Source of the DNA: Atlantibacter sp. RC6
Lineage (GTDB): Bacteria > Pseudomonadota > Gammaproteobacteria > Enterobacterales > Enterobacteriaceae
DNA length: 64,000 nucleotides
NCBI RefSeq assembly: GCF_014193285.1
Contig: NZ_JACHZE010000002.1
Span: 555,559 to 619,558 of the forward strand
Direction: 5' to 3'
The notes beneath the pieces were generated by a model. The model did no database searches, had not been told where the DNA came from, and saw nothing but the letters and a program-made list of their open reading frames with translations. Each line of letters opens with the position of its first letter. The stretch's first letter is position 1. This document shows, one piece after another, positions 8,406 to 17,181 of this stretch. The translations under genes were made by a program, and so were the position numbers.

Positions 8406-9803
8406 TTAACAAATCTCCCCGGGCCGAACGCAAACTGTACGGTTACGCCCGGTATGTTTGGCCTGATAAAGCGCTTTATCTGCTTCCGTGAGCACCTGTG
8501 AAAGGATCAGCTCCTTCCCTCTGATGGCGAGCGCGCCGGCGCTAAAGGATAACGTAACGGGTACATCCTCAATCAATAATGGTGCTGTCGCCAGCATTTC
8601 GCGAAGTTGTCCAGCAAAAACCGCCGCATCATTGCAATCACCTCCCTTAAGTAACACTAAGAACTCTTCCCCGCCTAAACGCCCGACATAAAATTCCGGG
8701 AAATCACAGGCGCGGAGACAATCGCAAAAATGCTGCAGCGCCTGGTCACCCGCTGCATGTCCCCATGAATCATTAATACGTTTAAAATAATCGAGGTCGA
8801 TCATTAAAACGGCAAAAGGCTCTACGGGCGTTGCGTCAAGCTGCTTCTCGAGCTTATTTAATATTTCTGCCCGATTAAAACACTGCGTGAGATCGTCAAT
8901 GGTGGCTTTAAGCGTTAATATCCTTTCGGCCTGTTTACGCGCAGTAATATCAAGCCCAATATTCAATACACTATTATCCGGTAATAAAATATTGGCCCAG
9001 AGCGTCGTTAACGTTGTACCGTCACGTCGCAGGGGATGCCACTCTTTCATGGCGGTGAGTGGGCTGGAATTGATCGACTCCCGAACCTCGCTGCGAATAA
9101 CCGGGTCGGGATAAAATAGTGCCAATGGATCTTCCGCCTGGTTTATTTCCTCTATGGTCCATCCGAATACCCTTTCACATTCACCATTCCATAATGTGCA
9201 ACGCCCGTTTCGATCGAATGAATTCATTAATACCGGCGCGCGCTCAAAGAGTATTTTGTATTGTTCGGAAATCTGCTGGAGCTCCTGATACGCGAATTCG
9301 CGGGCGGATTGCTCCAGTAAATAATCCCGCAGTTTGTCCGCCAGGATCGTCACGCCGTGTTTGAGGATGGTAATGGATGGCAGAGTGTGTTGATAGGCTA
9401 AAAACAGCCAGGCGGTAGACGCATAATCACGCAGCGGTAATTTGCATAAAATGCCGGTTTGCAATTGACTCAGAGGTGCTTCCCGGCCCGGATAAAAAAG
9501 CGCCCCCACGCCCTGCGGCCATGACAGCATACGCCAGACGTAAGGGTGATCGACGATGCGGGGATGCGACAGGATTTGGCACGCCTGCGCATAGCCATCC
9601 TCCCCTTCATCAGAGTGATGAACCTGAAGTTCTCCATCATGTTCAATGGCAATCCAGGTGACGGAACTGCCCAGGGCGTGCTGAATATCCCCAACGATAT
9701 CTTTCAATGAACGATGCGGTAAAAGCTGCGGAATCACCTGGGTCAGGATACGCAATACCTGAGCGCCATCTCCCAGGAGATTATGTTTTTGTGCAGTATT
9801 CAT
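8406..9803 (-). CDS. PAS-GGDEF diguanylate cyclase
   Basis: The protein has 465 residues and no clear membrane segment. Residues 1-165 form a region of unknown fold that may be GAF-like. A PAS domain lies at about 175-290, with SFDRNGRCTLWNGECERVFG and a closing DITARKQAE. A GGDEF domain lies at about 300-460 with active-site motif RLGGEEF, metal- and GTP-contact residues in MIDLDYFKRINDSWGH, and GADKALYQAK-like ADKALYQAKHTGRN. It should make c-di-GMP from two GTP. There is no RxxD inhibitory site five residues before GGEEF, so product inhibition may be weak. Its partner-like neighbour pdeC degrades the same messenger. I do not recognise it as a named E. coli gene. Confidence 0.92.
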   Translation of the reverse strand: MNTAQKHNLLGDGAQVLRILTQVIPQLLPHRSLKDIVGDIQHALGSSVTWIAIEHDGELQVHHSDEGEDGYAQACQILSHPRIVDHPYVWRMLSWPQGVGALFYPGREAPLSQLQTGILCKLPLRDYASTAWLFLAYQHTLPSITILKHGVTILADKLRDYLLEQSAREFAYQELQQISEQYKILFERAPVLMNSFDRNGRCTLWNGECERVFGWTIEEINQAEDPLALFYPDPVIRSEVRESINSSPLTAMKEWHPLRRDGTTLTTLWANILLPDNSVLNIGLDITARKQAERILTLKATIDDLTQCFNRAEILNKLEKQLDATPVEPFAVLMIDLDYFKRINDSWGHAAGDQALQHFCDCLRACDFPEFYVGRLGGEEFLVLLKGGDCNDAAVFAGQLREMLATAPLLIEDVPVTLSFSAGALAIRGKELILSQVLTEADKALYQAKHTGRNRTVCVRPGEIC

Positions 9804-10373
9804 TTCTTATCATTTTCACATGTTATTGAAAATAAAAATAATAAACACTCATCCGTAATGAATAGCTCGATTTAGCGAAACGTTAGAAAGCAGAAATAAA
9901 TGGGCGCGTTAAACACACTCTGGTGCGTAAATGAATATCTAGCGACTTATTGAATCCCATTTAAATCAGGAGGTTGAATTGTTTATTACCTATAAAGGCG
10001 ATGTTACGGTCACGCATAATGCACGATAGAAGTTAATTAAGTATTATGCAAATGTTATCAGGCATAACTCCATTCACTATTTCAGTTAGCAAACAGGAAA
10101 GAAATACGACAAAAGGGTGAGTTTTTATTACTGAAAGGAATAACGCTTCGCTTAAGCCAGACCGCTTGTCTTAATATTTATAAGGTTATTAAGCACTAAA
10201 AAAATTAGCGCTTCGATGTGGCGAATAAAAGAACAAATGTGATATAGTTCACACATCAGATGTAATTACTGCATTTGCATTCATTGTTAGTAACCCTACG
10301 CTTGCCAGATACCCGCCGGGAGTTTTATCTCCTGTCCTGACAGGCGTTGCCTTTATTTAAAGGAATCAGTGAC
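9804..10373. other. 570-bp AT-rich intergenic region between the diguanylate cyclase gene and yjcB
   Basis: This gap separates divergent genes. It holds a perfect CRP palindrome at 10238-10253 and a stretch at 9968-10029 where AGGAGG precedes a 16-codon TTG-start frame (peptide beginning MFITYKGDVT). Otherwise I see only AT-rich DNA suited to promoters. No conserved RNA fold was recognised. Confidence 0.6.
10238..10253. promoter_or_regulatory. Perfect CRP-cAMP binding palindrome upstream of yjcB
   Basis: TGTGATATAGTTCACA matches the TGTGA-N6-TCACA consensus at all ten defined positions. It is centred about 128 bp before the yjcB start, at a distance compatible with activation of a promoter around 10265-10300. 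The transcription start was not identified. Confidence 0.75.
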
Positions 10374-10652
10374 ATGGCTACCCTGACTACTGGCATTGTT
10401 ATGATGCGCTGGCAACTTCTCAGCGCCGTGATGATGTTTCTTGCCAGCACCCTGAATATTCAATTTCGTAAATCTGATTATGCAGTGCTGGCGGTAATCA
10501 GCAGTGGAATAGGCATCGCAGCGTCCTGCGCTTTCGCAACGGGTTTGCTGGGTTTGTCTATCGATTTCGCGGCAACATGGTCTCACGTCAAGGATGTTAT
10601 GTGGGATGTGCTTAGCCAGACTCCGCCCGAGTGGCCGATGATCCTGACCTGA
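10374..10652 (+). CDS. yjcB: Small membrane protein YjcB
   Basis: The protein has 92 residues and is homologous to uncharacterised E. coli YjcB. The N-terminal MATLTTGIVMMRWQLLSAVM and C-terminal QTPPEWPMILT are nearly the same as in E. coli. Hydrophobic segments at about 12-28 and 38-62 suggest two membrane helices. I chose the ATG at 10374, preceded by AAGGAATCAGTGAC; an in-frame ATG nine codons earlier lacks a ribosome site and E. coli similarity. A perfect CRP site lies upstream and a strong terminator directly downstream, so it is a monocistronic, probably catabolite-controlled unit. Function is unknown. Confidence 0.9.
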   Translation: MATLTTGIVMMRWQLLSAVMMFLASTLNIQFRKSDYAVLAVISSGIGIAASCAFATGLLGLSIDFAATWSHVKDVMWDVLSQTPPEWPMILT

Positions 10653-10659
10653 TTTTCCC

Positions 10660-10686
10660 GCCTCTGCTATGCAGAGGCTTTTTTTT
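10660..10686 (+). terminator. Rho-independent terminator of yjcB
   Basis: The arms GCCTCTGC and GCAGAGGC have a 3-nt loop and are followed by eight T residues, just after the yjcB stop and before the convergent gene at 10696. Confidence 0.93.
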
Positions 10687-10695
10687 AGATGCTTT

Positions 10696-11040
10696 TTACA
10701 TGCAACCCGCACAGCTGGTGCAACGCCAGTCCTGCTTGTTTACCGCTTTCCAGAATGCACGGTAATGCTCTTCTTCCAGCGGGATAGCGTTATCAAAAAA
10801 GCAATCCGTTAACCATTCAACATTTTCGAGTATCCATTCATCTTCAGGCAACCCATCCGCGAAAGTTTCGTCATCGGGATCGATAATGGAATAAATCCCC
10901 CTGGTACCCATATCTTTTTCACGACGAGGCTCAGGAAGTTCCACGGGTCGCCCCTCAAAGGTAATAATCCAGTGACCATGACAAAGCAAATTGCCGCGAC
11001 GGCTCCAGTCTGCTTTGAATGGATTGGTTGCGATAGTCAT
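10696..11040 (-). CDS. Uncharacterised 114-residue protein with C-terminal cysteine cluster
   Basis: I do not recognise this protein. Its start at 11040 is well supported by GGGAGACCGA before the ATG. It is acidic in the middle (IIDPDDETFADGLPEDEW) and aromatic-rich. It begins MTIATNPFKADWSRRGNLLC and ends in WRCTSCAGCM, where three cysteines spaced C-x2-C-x2-C could bind a metal or form disulphides. It has no signal peptide or membrane segment. It stands alone between yjcB (convergent) and ssb (same strand, 305 bp upstream, beyond a terminator). Codon use looks ordinary for the window, so it is likely a real, narrowly distributed cytoplasmic protein. Confidence 0.75.
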   Translation of the reverse strand: MTIATNPFKADWSRRGNLLCHGHWIITFEGRPVELPEPRREKDMGTRGIYSIIDPDDETFADGLPEDEWILENVEWLTDCFFDNAIPLEEEHYRAFWKAVNKQDWRCTSCAGCM

Positions 11041-11290
11041 TCGGTCTCCCTGTGGTCTGTGAATATTTTTTCCGGCTTTATTTCATCTCCGCGTAAAACT
11101 GTTTATTCGCGGGATTATTACATTTGTATAAAACCCTTTATTTTGTGGGAGTAAGTTTCGCATCAGTTTAATAAGGCGAAAATCCTAACAAAGAGGTAGG
11201 CGTTAACGGCAGGAGAGTAACAGGGATGTTTAAATCGCGATGGGAAAACCAGGATTGAACATTATTATTGAGGCAGATGCCTGAGAGAAA
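11041..11290. other. Intergenic region between the uncharacterised gene and the ssb terminator
   Basis: About 250 bp of moderately AT-rich DNA should carry the promoter of the gene ending at 10696. I see no named operator, repeat or conserved RNA in it. Confidence 0.5.
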
Positions 11291-11320
11291 ATAAAAAACC
11301 CGCAATGTTGATTGCGGGTT
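11291..11320 (-). terminator. Rho-independent terminator of ssb
   Basis: On the minus strand the arms AACCCGCAAT and ATTGCGGGTT enclose a 4-nt loop and lead into a run of six T residues. It lies 25 bp after the ssb stop. Confidence 0.93.
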
Positions 11321-11345
11321 GATTTATTTGATGCTTAAGGTCACA

Positions 11346-11879
11346 TCAGAACGGGATATCGTCGTCGAAATCCATCGGCGGTTCATTGTTTGACTGCGCC
11401 GGAGCCTGCTGCTGCGGACGTGGTTGCGCGCCGCCGCTGAACTGGCCGCCCTGGGACTGCTGCGGTTGCTGAGGCTGACCCCAACCGCCCTGCTGCTGAC
11501 CGCCACCTGCCGGTGCGCCACCGCCCTGGCGACCACCCAGCATCTGCATTACGCCGCCGATTTGCGGAACGTTGATTTCGGTGGTGTAGCGCTCCTGGCC
11601 GGATTGATCGGTCCATTTGCGGGTACGCAGCTGGCCCTCAATATAGACCTGGGAACCTTTACGCAGATATTCGCCGGCTACTTCCGCCAGTTTGCCGAAC
11701 ATCACCACGCGGTGCCATTCCGTCTGTTCTTTCATCTCGCCGGTTTGCTTGTCGCGCCAGGAGTCCGAAGTAGCCAGCGTGAAGTTAGCGACTGCGCCAC
11801 CACTCGGCAAATAGCGTACTTCCGGGTCCTGGCCCAGATTACCCACGAGAATAACCTTGTTTACGCCTCTGCTGGCCAT
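11346..11879 (-). CDS. ssb: Single-stranded DNA-binding protein SSB
   Basis: SSB coats single-stranded DNA during replication, recombination and repair and recruits partner enzymes. It has 177 residues, as in E. coli. The OB-fold is residues 1-112 ([18 protein letters not shown] near the start). A flexible Gly/Gln/Pro-rich linker spans about 113-168. The conserved acidic tip MDFDDDIPF at 169-177 docks onto partners such as exonuclease I, RecQ and the clamp-loader chi subunit. The gene is divergent from uvrA, and a LexA box lies between them. A terminator follows. Confidence 0.98.
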   Translation of the reverse strand: MASRGVNKVILVGNLGQDPEVRYLPSGGAVANFTLATSDSWRDKQTGEMKEQTEWHRVVMFGKLAEVAGEYLRKGSQVYIEGQLRTRKWTDQSGQERYTTEINVPQIGGVMQMLGGRQGGGAPAGGGQQQGGWGQPQQPQQSQGGQFSGGAQPRPQQQAPAQSNNEPPMDFDDDIPF

Positions 11880-12023
11880 GATCGAGTCTCCTGAAAGGTT
11901 TCTAAATAGTGTAAACGCGCGATTGTACCATCACAAAGCCGCAGTGTAATAGCTGCGAGCAGTATTCCAGAAAAAAGCGCCAGGACGACATTTTCGCACA
12001 AAACGCTGGAAGATGCATTCCAA

Positions 12024-12043
12024 TACTGTATATCCATTCAGGT
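12024..12043. promoter_or_regulatory. LexA (SOS) box between ssb and uvrA
   Basis: TACTGTATATCCATTCAGGT fits the LexA consensus CTG-N10-CAG. It differs at one base from the uvrA/ssb box I recall in E. coli. It should control uvrA and at least one ssb promoter. Confidence 0.92.
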
Positions 12044-12139
12044 CAAATTGTGTCATAATTAGCCGTTTCTGACAGCCGGTTCTCTTTTCTTGCGCAACAT
12101 GAAAGACCAGGCAAACAGCGTTTCTACCGGGAAAGGTGA

Positions 12140-14974
12140 ATGGATAAGATAGAAGTACGGGGCGCCCGCACCCACAATCTCAAGAATATCAATCTCGTCA
12201 TCCCCCGCGACAAGCTTATTGTCGTGACAGGGCTGTCGGGTTCAGGCAAATCCTCACTGGCTTTTGACACCCTGTATGCCGAAGGGCAGCGTCGCTACGT
12301 CGAATCGCTGTCGGCGTATGCGCGTCAATTCCTGTCGCTGATGGAAAAGCCGGATGTCGATCATATCGAGGGGCTCTCCCCTGCAATCTCGATCGAGCAA
12401 AAATCGACGTCGCATAACCCACGCTCTACGGTGGGCACCATTACTGAAATTCACGATTATCTGCGTCTGTTGTTTGCCCGCGTCGGCGAACCGCGCTGCC
12501 CGGATCACAATGTCCCGCTGGCGGCGCAAACCGTCAGCCAGATGGTGGATAACGTGCTGTCGCAGCCGGAAGGCAAGCGCCTGATGTTGTTGGCGCCGGT
12601 GATCAAAGAGCGTAAAGGCGAACATACCAAAACCCTGGAAAACCTTGCGAGCCAGGGATATATCCGCGCCCGTATCGACGGCGAGGTGTGCGATCTTTCC
12701 GATCCGCCGACCCTGGAACTGCATAAAAAGCACACTATCGAAGTGGTTATCGATCGTTTCAAAGTACGTGACGATCTGGCGCAGCGTCTGGCGGAATCGT
12801 TTGAAACCGCGCTGGAGCTTTCCGGCGGTACGGCGATGGTCGCCGATATGGACAATACCGACGCGGAAGAGATGCTGTTTTCGGCTAACTTCGCCTGCCC
12901 GGTATGTGGCTACAGCATGCGCGAACTGGAACCGCGCCTGTTTTCGTTCAACAACCCGGCGGGCGCTTGCCCGACCTGCGACGGCCTGGGCGTTCAACAG
13001 TATTTCGATCCCGATCGCGTGGTGCAAAACGGCGAGCTGTCGTTGGCTGGCGGCGCTATCCGCGGCTGGGACCGCCGTAACTTTTACTACTTCACCATGC
13101 TGCGTTCGCTGGCGGATCATTACAAATTCGACGTGGAAACGCCGTGGAATGAACTGAGCGCCACCGTGAAGAACGTGGTGCTCAACGGTTCTGGCCGGGA
13201 AACCATCGAATTTAAATACATGAACGATCGCGGTGACACCTCCGTGCGCCGCCATCCGTTTGAAGGCGTGCTGCACAATATGGAGCGCCGCTATAAAGAA
13301 ACCGAGTCTTCCGCCGTGCGTGAAGACCTGGCGAAATTTATCAGCAACCGCCCCTGCGCGACCTGCGAAGGCACCCGCCTGCGCCGTGAGTCACGCCATG
13401 TGTTCGTTGAAAACACGGCGCTGCCGACCATCTCTGACATGAGCATCGGCCACGCCATGGACTTTTTCACCAATCTGAAACTGTCCGGCCAACGCGCGAA
13501 AATCGCTGAAAAAGTGCTGAAAGAGATTGGCGATCGCCTGAAATTCCTGGTGAACGTCGGCCTCAACTATTTAACGCTTTCCCGCTCGGCGGAAACCCTG
13601 TCCGGCGGCGAAGCCCAGCGTATCCGTCTGGCAAGCCAGATTGGCGCGGGGCTGGTAGGCGTCATGTACGTACTGGATGAGCCGTCAATCGGCCTGCATC
13701 AGCGCGATAACGAACGCCTGCTGGAAACGCTGATCCACCTGCGCGATCTCGGTAACACCGTGATTGTGGTGGAACACGATGAAGACGCGATTCGCGCCGC
13801 CGACCATATTATCGATATCGGCCCCGGCGCGGGCGTGCATGGCGGCCAGGTGGTGGCTGAAGGCACCATGAAAGACATCATGGCGGTTCAGGAATCGCTG
13901 ACCGGCCAGTACCTGAGCGGCAAGCGGGAAATTTCAGTGCCGAAACAGCGCGTACCGGCGGATCCGGCGAAAGTCCTTAAGCTGGTGGGCGCGAAGGGCA
14001 ACAACCTGAAAGACGTGACGTTGACGCTGCCGGTGGGCCTGTTTACCTGTATTACCGGCGTATCCGGCTCGGGTAAATCGACGTTGATCAACGATACCCT
14101 GTTCCCTATCGCCCAGCGCCAGCTTAACGGCGCGACGATCGCCGAACCTGCGCCGTATCGCGAAATCCACGGCATGGAACATTTCGATAAAGTTATCGAT
14201 ATCGACCAGAGCCCGATTGGCCGTACGCCGCGCTCCAACCCGGCGACCTATACCGGCGTGTTTACGCCGGTGCGCGAGCTGTTTGCCGGCGTGCCGGAAG
14301 CGCGTTCACGCGGCTACACGCCGGGGCGCTTCAGCTTTAACGTGCGCGGCGGTCGCTGCGAAGCCTGCCAGGGCGACGGTGTGATCAAGGTAGAAATGCA
14401 CTTCCTGCCGGATATCTACGTGCCGTGCGACCAGTGCAAAGGCAAACGCTATAACCGCGAAACCCTGGAAATTAAGTACAAAGGCAAGAGCATTCATGAA
14501 GTGCTGGATATGACGATTGAAGACGCACGCGCGTTCTTCGATGCGGTGCCCGCGCTGGCGCGTAAGCTGCAAACGCTGATGGACGTGGGGCTGTCTTATA
14601 TTCGTCTTGGGCAATCGGCTACGACGCTGTCCGGCGGCGAAGCCCAGCGTGTGAAACTGGCGCGCGAGCTGTCAAAACGTGGCACCGGCCAGACGCTGTA
14701 TATCCTCGATGAACCCACCACCGGCCTGCATTTTGCCGATATCCAGCAACTGCTTGATGTCTTGCACCAGTTGCGCGATCAGGGCAATACCATTGTGGTG
14801 ATTGAGCACAACCTGGACGTCATCAAAACCGCAGACTGGATTGTGGATCTGGGGCCGGAAGGCGGCAGCGGCGGCGGCGAAATACTGGTGTCAGGCACGC
14901 CGGAAACCGTCGCTGAATGCGAAGCCTCTTACACGGCGCGCTTCCTGAAACCGATGCTTCCCACATCCCGCTAG
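12140..14974 (+). CDS. uvrA: Excinuclease ABC subunit UvrA
   Basis: UvrA is the damage-recognition ATPase of nucleotide excision repair; it loads UvrB at bulky lesions. The protein has 944 residues, four more than E. coli. It has two ABC ATPase halves: Walker A GLSGSGKS at 31-38 and GVSGSGKST in the second half, each with an LSGGEAQR signature. Zinc modules are seen as [18 protein letters not shown] with a later CPTC, and [11 protein letters not shown] with a later CDQC. The start follows AAAGGTGA. An SOS box lies about 100 bp upstream. Its stop directly abuts the convergent yjbR stop with no terminator between. Confidence 0.98.
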   Translation: MDKIEVRGARTHNLKNINLVIPRDKLIVVTGLSGSGKSSLAFDTLYAEGQRRYVESLSAYARQFLSLMEKPDVDHIEGLSPAISIEQKSTSHNPRSTVGTITEIHDYLRLLFARVGEPRCPDHNVPLAAQTVSQMVDNVLSQPEGKRLMLLAPVIKERKGEHTKTLENLASQGYIRARIDGEVCDLSDPPTLELHKKHTIEVVIDRFKVRDDLAQRLAESFETALELSGGTAMVADMDNTDAEEMLFSANFACPVCGYSMRELEPRLFSFNNPAGACPTCDGLGVQQYFDPDRVVQNGELSLAGGAIRGWDRRNFYYFTMLRSLADHYKFDVETPWNELSATVKNVVLNGSGRETIEFKYMNDRGDTSVRRHPFEGVLHNMERRYKETESSAVREDLAKFISNRPCATCEGTRLRRESRHVFVENTALPTISDMSIGHAMDFFTNLKLSGQRAKIAEKVLKEIGDRLKFLVNVGLNYLTLSRSAETLSGGEAQRIRLASQIGAGLVGVMYVLDEPSIGLHQRDNERLLETLIHLRDLGNTVIVVEHDEDAIRAADHIIDIGPGAGVHGGQVVAEGTMKDIMAVQESLTGQYLSGKREISVPKQRVPADPAKVLKLVGAKGNNLKDVTLTLPVGLFTCITGVSGSGKSTLINDTLFPIAQRQLNGATIAEPAPYREIHGMEHFDKVIDIDQSPIGRTPRSNPATYTGVFTPVRELFAGVPEARSRGYTPGRFSFNVRGGRCEACQGDGVIKVEMHFLPDIYVPCDQCKGKRYNRETLEIKYKGKSIHEVLDMTIEDARAFFDAVPALARKLQTLMDVGLSYIRLGQSATTLSGGEAQRVKLARELSKRGTGQTLYILDEPTTGLHFADIQQLLDVLHQLRDQGNTIVVIEHNLDVIKTADWIVDLGPEGGSGGGEILVSGTPETVAECEASYTARFLKPMLPTSR

Positions 14975-15328
14975 TTATACGGACAATTGCTGCCTGACCT
15001 GTTCAGGCAGCAACGTCACCGCCTGCTGATAGGATGCATCAATCAGGTAATAAATTTGCGATGCGGGCAAACTGCCATCCAGATAAACCGTGCTCCAGTG
15101 CGCCTTATTCAAATGCGCGCTGGGAAACACATCCTGATGTTTCTGACGCAGCAACTCAGCCAGTTCCGGGCTGGTTTTTAACGACACGGCTGGCCTGTCG
15201 TTAACATCGTGAACCATGGCGAACAGCACATCCACCAGCTTAATCTGCGTTGCTTTCCAGTCACTATGGACGCTCTGCTCCGCGCCGGTTTTCTTCATGC
15301 AATAATCCAGTAAATCTGAGTTCGTCAT
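14975..15328 (-). CDS. yjbR: MmcQ/YjbR-family protein YjbR
   Basis: The 117-residue protein starting [19 protein letters not shown] is collinear with E. coli YjbR and has the fold typical of the MmcQ/YjbR family, which resembles double-wing DNA-binding proteins. [16 protein letters not shown] is the most conserved segment. I chose the ATG at 15328, which overlaps the yjbQ stop by 4 bp (ATGA), showing translational coupling; the longer frame to 15409 lies inside yjbQ. The biochemical role is unknown. The gene converges on uvrA with no spacer. Confidence 0.9.
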   Translation of the reverse strand: MTNSDLLDYCMKKTGAEQSVHSDWKATQIKLVDVLFAMVHDVNDRPAVSLKTSPELAELLRQKHQDVFPSAHLNKAHWSTVYLDGSLPASQIYYLIDASYQQAVTLLPEQVRQQLSV

Positions 15329-15747
15329 TGTGGTTCCCCTTGTAAGGTGGCGACAATCCGGCGTGACCCGCCGTCGATGCGATGTTCCCCTAACCAAATC
15401 CCCTGCCAAGTGCCGAGCTGCACGCGCCCATTGTTGACGGGTAGCATCAGCGACACGCCCAGCGTCGAGGACTTAATGTGCGATGGCATATCGTCCGGCC
15501 CTTCATAGTCGTGCTCCCAGGGACCGTTATCAGGCGCCGCCTGAAGAAAATAGCGCTCCATATCGCGGCGAACCGACGCATCGCAGTTTTCATTGAGCGT
15601 AAGAGAAGCGGAGGTGTGCTGAAGCAGCAGATGCAATAATCCAACCCTGATGCGCGAAAGGCCTTCTATCTGGCTGAAAACCTCGTCGGTAACCAGATGG
15701 AATCCCCTTGGCCTGGCTTTCAGCACCAGCGTCTGTTGGAACCACAT
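15325..15747 (-). CDS. yjbQ: UPF0047/YjbQ-family protein with reported thiamine-phosphate synthase activity
   Basis: The product has 140 residues, close to the 138 of E. coli YjbQ. It belongs to the secondary thiamine-phosphate synthase family: [16 protein letters not shown] carries the conserved His-Thr-Ser, [10 protein letters not shown] follows, and [12 protein letters not shown] is near the C-terminus. The family assembles into trimers with a metal-like site. A promiscuous thiamine-phosphate synthase activity has been reported, but its physiological role is unclear. The start follows AAGGGAGTAGCTT. It is cotranscribed with yjbR. In E. coli aphA lies immediately upstream, but here tyrB is the direct neighbour. 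Confidence 0.92.
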   Translation of the reverse strand: MWFQQTLVLKARPRGFHLVTDEVFSQIEGLSRIRVGLLHLLLQHTSASLTLNENCDASVRRDMERYFLQAAPDNGPWEHDYEGPDDMPSHIKSSTLGVSLMLPVNNGRVQLGTWQGIWLGEHRIDGGSRRIVATLQGEPQ

Positions 15748-15829
15748 AAGCTACTCCCTTAAAAGAAAACAGTTCTGTTAAGTGTGTAGCCTAATGAGCG
15801 AAAGGTAAAATCAGGAAGGCGATTTATCG

Positions 15830-15872
15830 GCGGCCAGGGGGATAACGCTGAAAACGGCTTCCCCCTGGCCGC
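15830..15872. repeat. Long inverted repeat between tyrB and yjbQ
   Basis: The perfect 13-bp arms GCGGCCAGGGGGA and TCCCCCTGGCCGC flank a 17-nt loop just after the tyrB stop. There is no T-run on either strand, so it is more likely an mRNA 3'-end stabiliser or a Rho-associated processing hairpin than an intrinsic terminator. Confidence 0.75.
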
Positions 15873-15876
15873 AGGA

Positions 15877-17070
15877 TCACATCACGGCGGCAAAAGCCTG
15901 GGCGACACGCTGCACATTGCGGCTGTTAAGCCCTGCCACGCACATACGTCCGCTGGCGATCAGATAGACGCCAAACTCATCGCGCAGCCGATCCACCTGT
16001 GCCGCGCTCAACCCGGTATAGCTGAACATACCGCGTTGCTGGAGCAGGTAATCAAAGTTGCGGTCCGGCATCGCGTCTTTCAAAACATCCACCAACGCCT
16101 GACGCATCGCCAGAATGCGGGTACGCATCGCTTCCACTTCCGCCAGCCAGTTGGCTTTCAGTTGGTCATCGCCCAGCACCATCGCCACCACCTGCGCGCC
16201 GAAATTTGGCGGGCTGGAGTAGTTGCGGCGTACGGTGGCTTTCAACTGGCCTAACACGCGACCGGCGGTTTCTGCATCTTCACAGACGATCGACAGGCCG
16301 CCCACGCGTTCGCCATACAGCGAGAAAATTTTCGAGAACGAATTACTGACCAGCGCTGGCAAACCCGCGCTGGCGATAGCGCGAATGGCGTAGGCATCTT
16401 GCTCCATGCCTGCGCCAAAGCCCTGATAAGCGATATCGAGGAACGGGATCAGTTCGCGCGCTTTCAGGACTTCAACCACCGCATCCCACTGGGTATTGTC
16501 CAGATCGGAGCCGGTCGGGTTGTGGCAGCAAGGATGCAGCAGCACAATGCTGCGCGCTGGCAGAGTGTTGAGTTTTTCCAGCAGCGCCCCAAAACGTACG
16601 CCTTTGGTGTCGTTATCAAACCAGGGGTAAGTACTTACTTCGAATCCAGCCCCTTCGAAAATGGCCACGTGGTTTTCCCACGTCGGGTCGCTGACCCACA
16701 CCCCGGACGCAGGGAAATAGCGTTTCAGAAAATCAGCGCCGACTTTTAACGCCCCTGAACCGCCCAGGGTTTGAATGGTAGCGACACGCTGTTGCTTGAG
16801 AACGGGATGATCAGCCCCAAACAGCAGCGGCGCGATGGTGTGACGGTAGCTGTTCAGTCCTTCCATCGGCAGATACAGCGATGCGCCATGCGGTTGCGCG
16901 TTCAGGCGCTCTTCGGCCTGAGCGACGGCCTGCAACTGCGGAATGATGCCATCTTCGTTGTAATACAGCCCGATGCTCAGGTTCACTTTATCGGCGCGAG
17001 GATCTTCTTTGAAACGCTCCATCAAAGAGAGAATGGGGTCGCCCGCATAGGCGTCAACTTTTTGAAACAC
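15877..17070 (-). CDS. tyrB: Aromatic-amino-acid (tyrosine) aminotransferase TyrB
   Basis: TyrB is a PLP enzyme that makes tyrosine, phenylalanine and leucine (also aspartate) from their keto acids. It has 397 residues, the E. coli length. The fold-type I motifs are present: [12 protein letters not shown] for cofactor contact and [18 protein letters not shown] holding the PLP-binding lysine. The start is GTG at 17070 ([13 protein letters not shown]), the codon also used in E. coli. A TGTAAA half-site (minus strand, 17103-17108) is compatible with TyrR control, but a full TyrR box was not seen. It is followed by a long inverted repeat. Confidence 0.96.
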   Translation of the reverse strand: MFQKVDAYAGDPILSLMERFKEDPRADKVNLSIGLYYNEDGIIPQLQAVAQAEERLNAQPHGASLYLPMEGLNSYRHTIAPLLFGADHPVLKQQRVATIQTLGGSGALKVGADFLKRYFPASGVWVSDPTWENHVAIFEGAGFEVSTYPWFDNDTKGVRFGALLEKLNTLPARSIVLLHPCCHNPTGSDLDNTQWDAVVEVLKARELIPFLDIAYQGFGAGMEQDAYAIRAIASAGLPALVSNSFSKIFSLYGERVGGLSIVCEDAETAGRVLGQLKATVRRNYSSPPNFGAQVVAMVLGDDQLKANWLAEVEAMRTRILAMRQALVDVLKDAMPDRNFDYLLQQRGMFSYTGLSAAQVDRLRDEFGVYLIASGRMCVAGLNSRNVQRVAQAFAAVM

Positions 17071-17181
17071 GCTGAGGTACTCCTGGTTTACGGTGTAGTA
17101 ACTTTACACAATAAACCGGAGACCACGGGAGATCGAGAGGAAGTTTGCAAAGCCGTTTCCCTGTAAAAAACGGCCTGCGTA

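Noticed and set aside
12254..13276. A 340-codon open frame on the minus strand
   Set aside because: Antisense shadow of uvrA.
17071..17181. Full TyrR operator upstream of tyrB
   Set aside because: Only a TGTAAA half-site is seen; the second half does not match.
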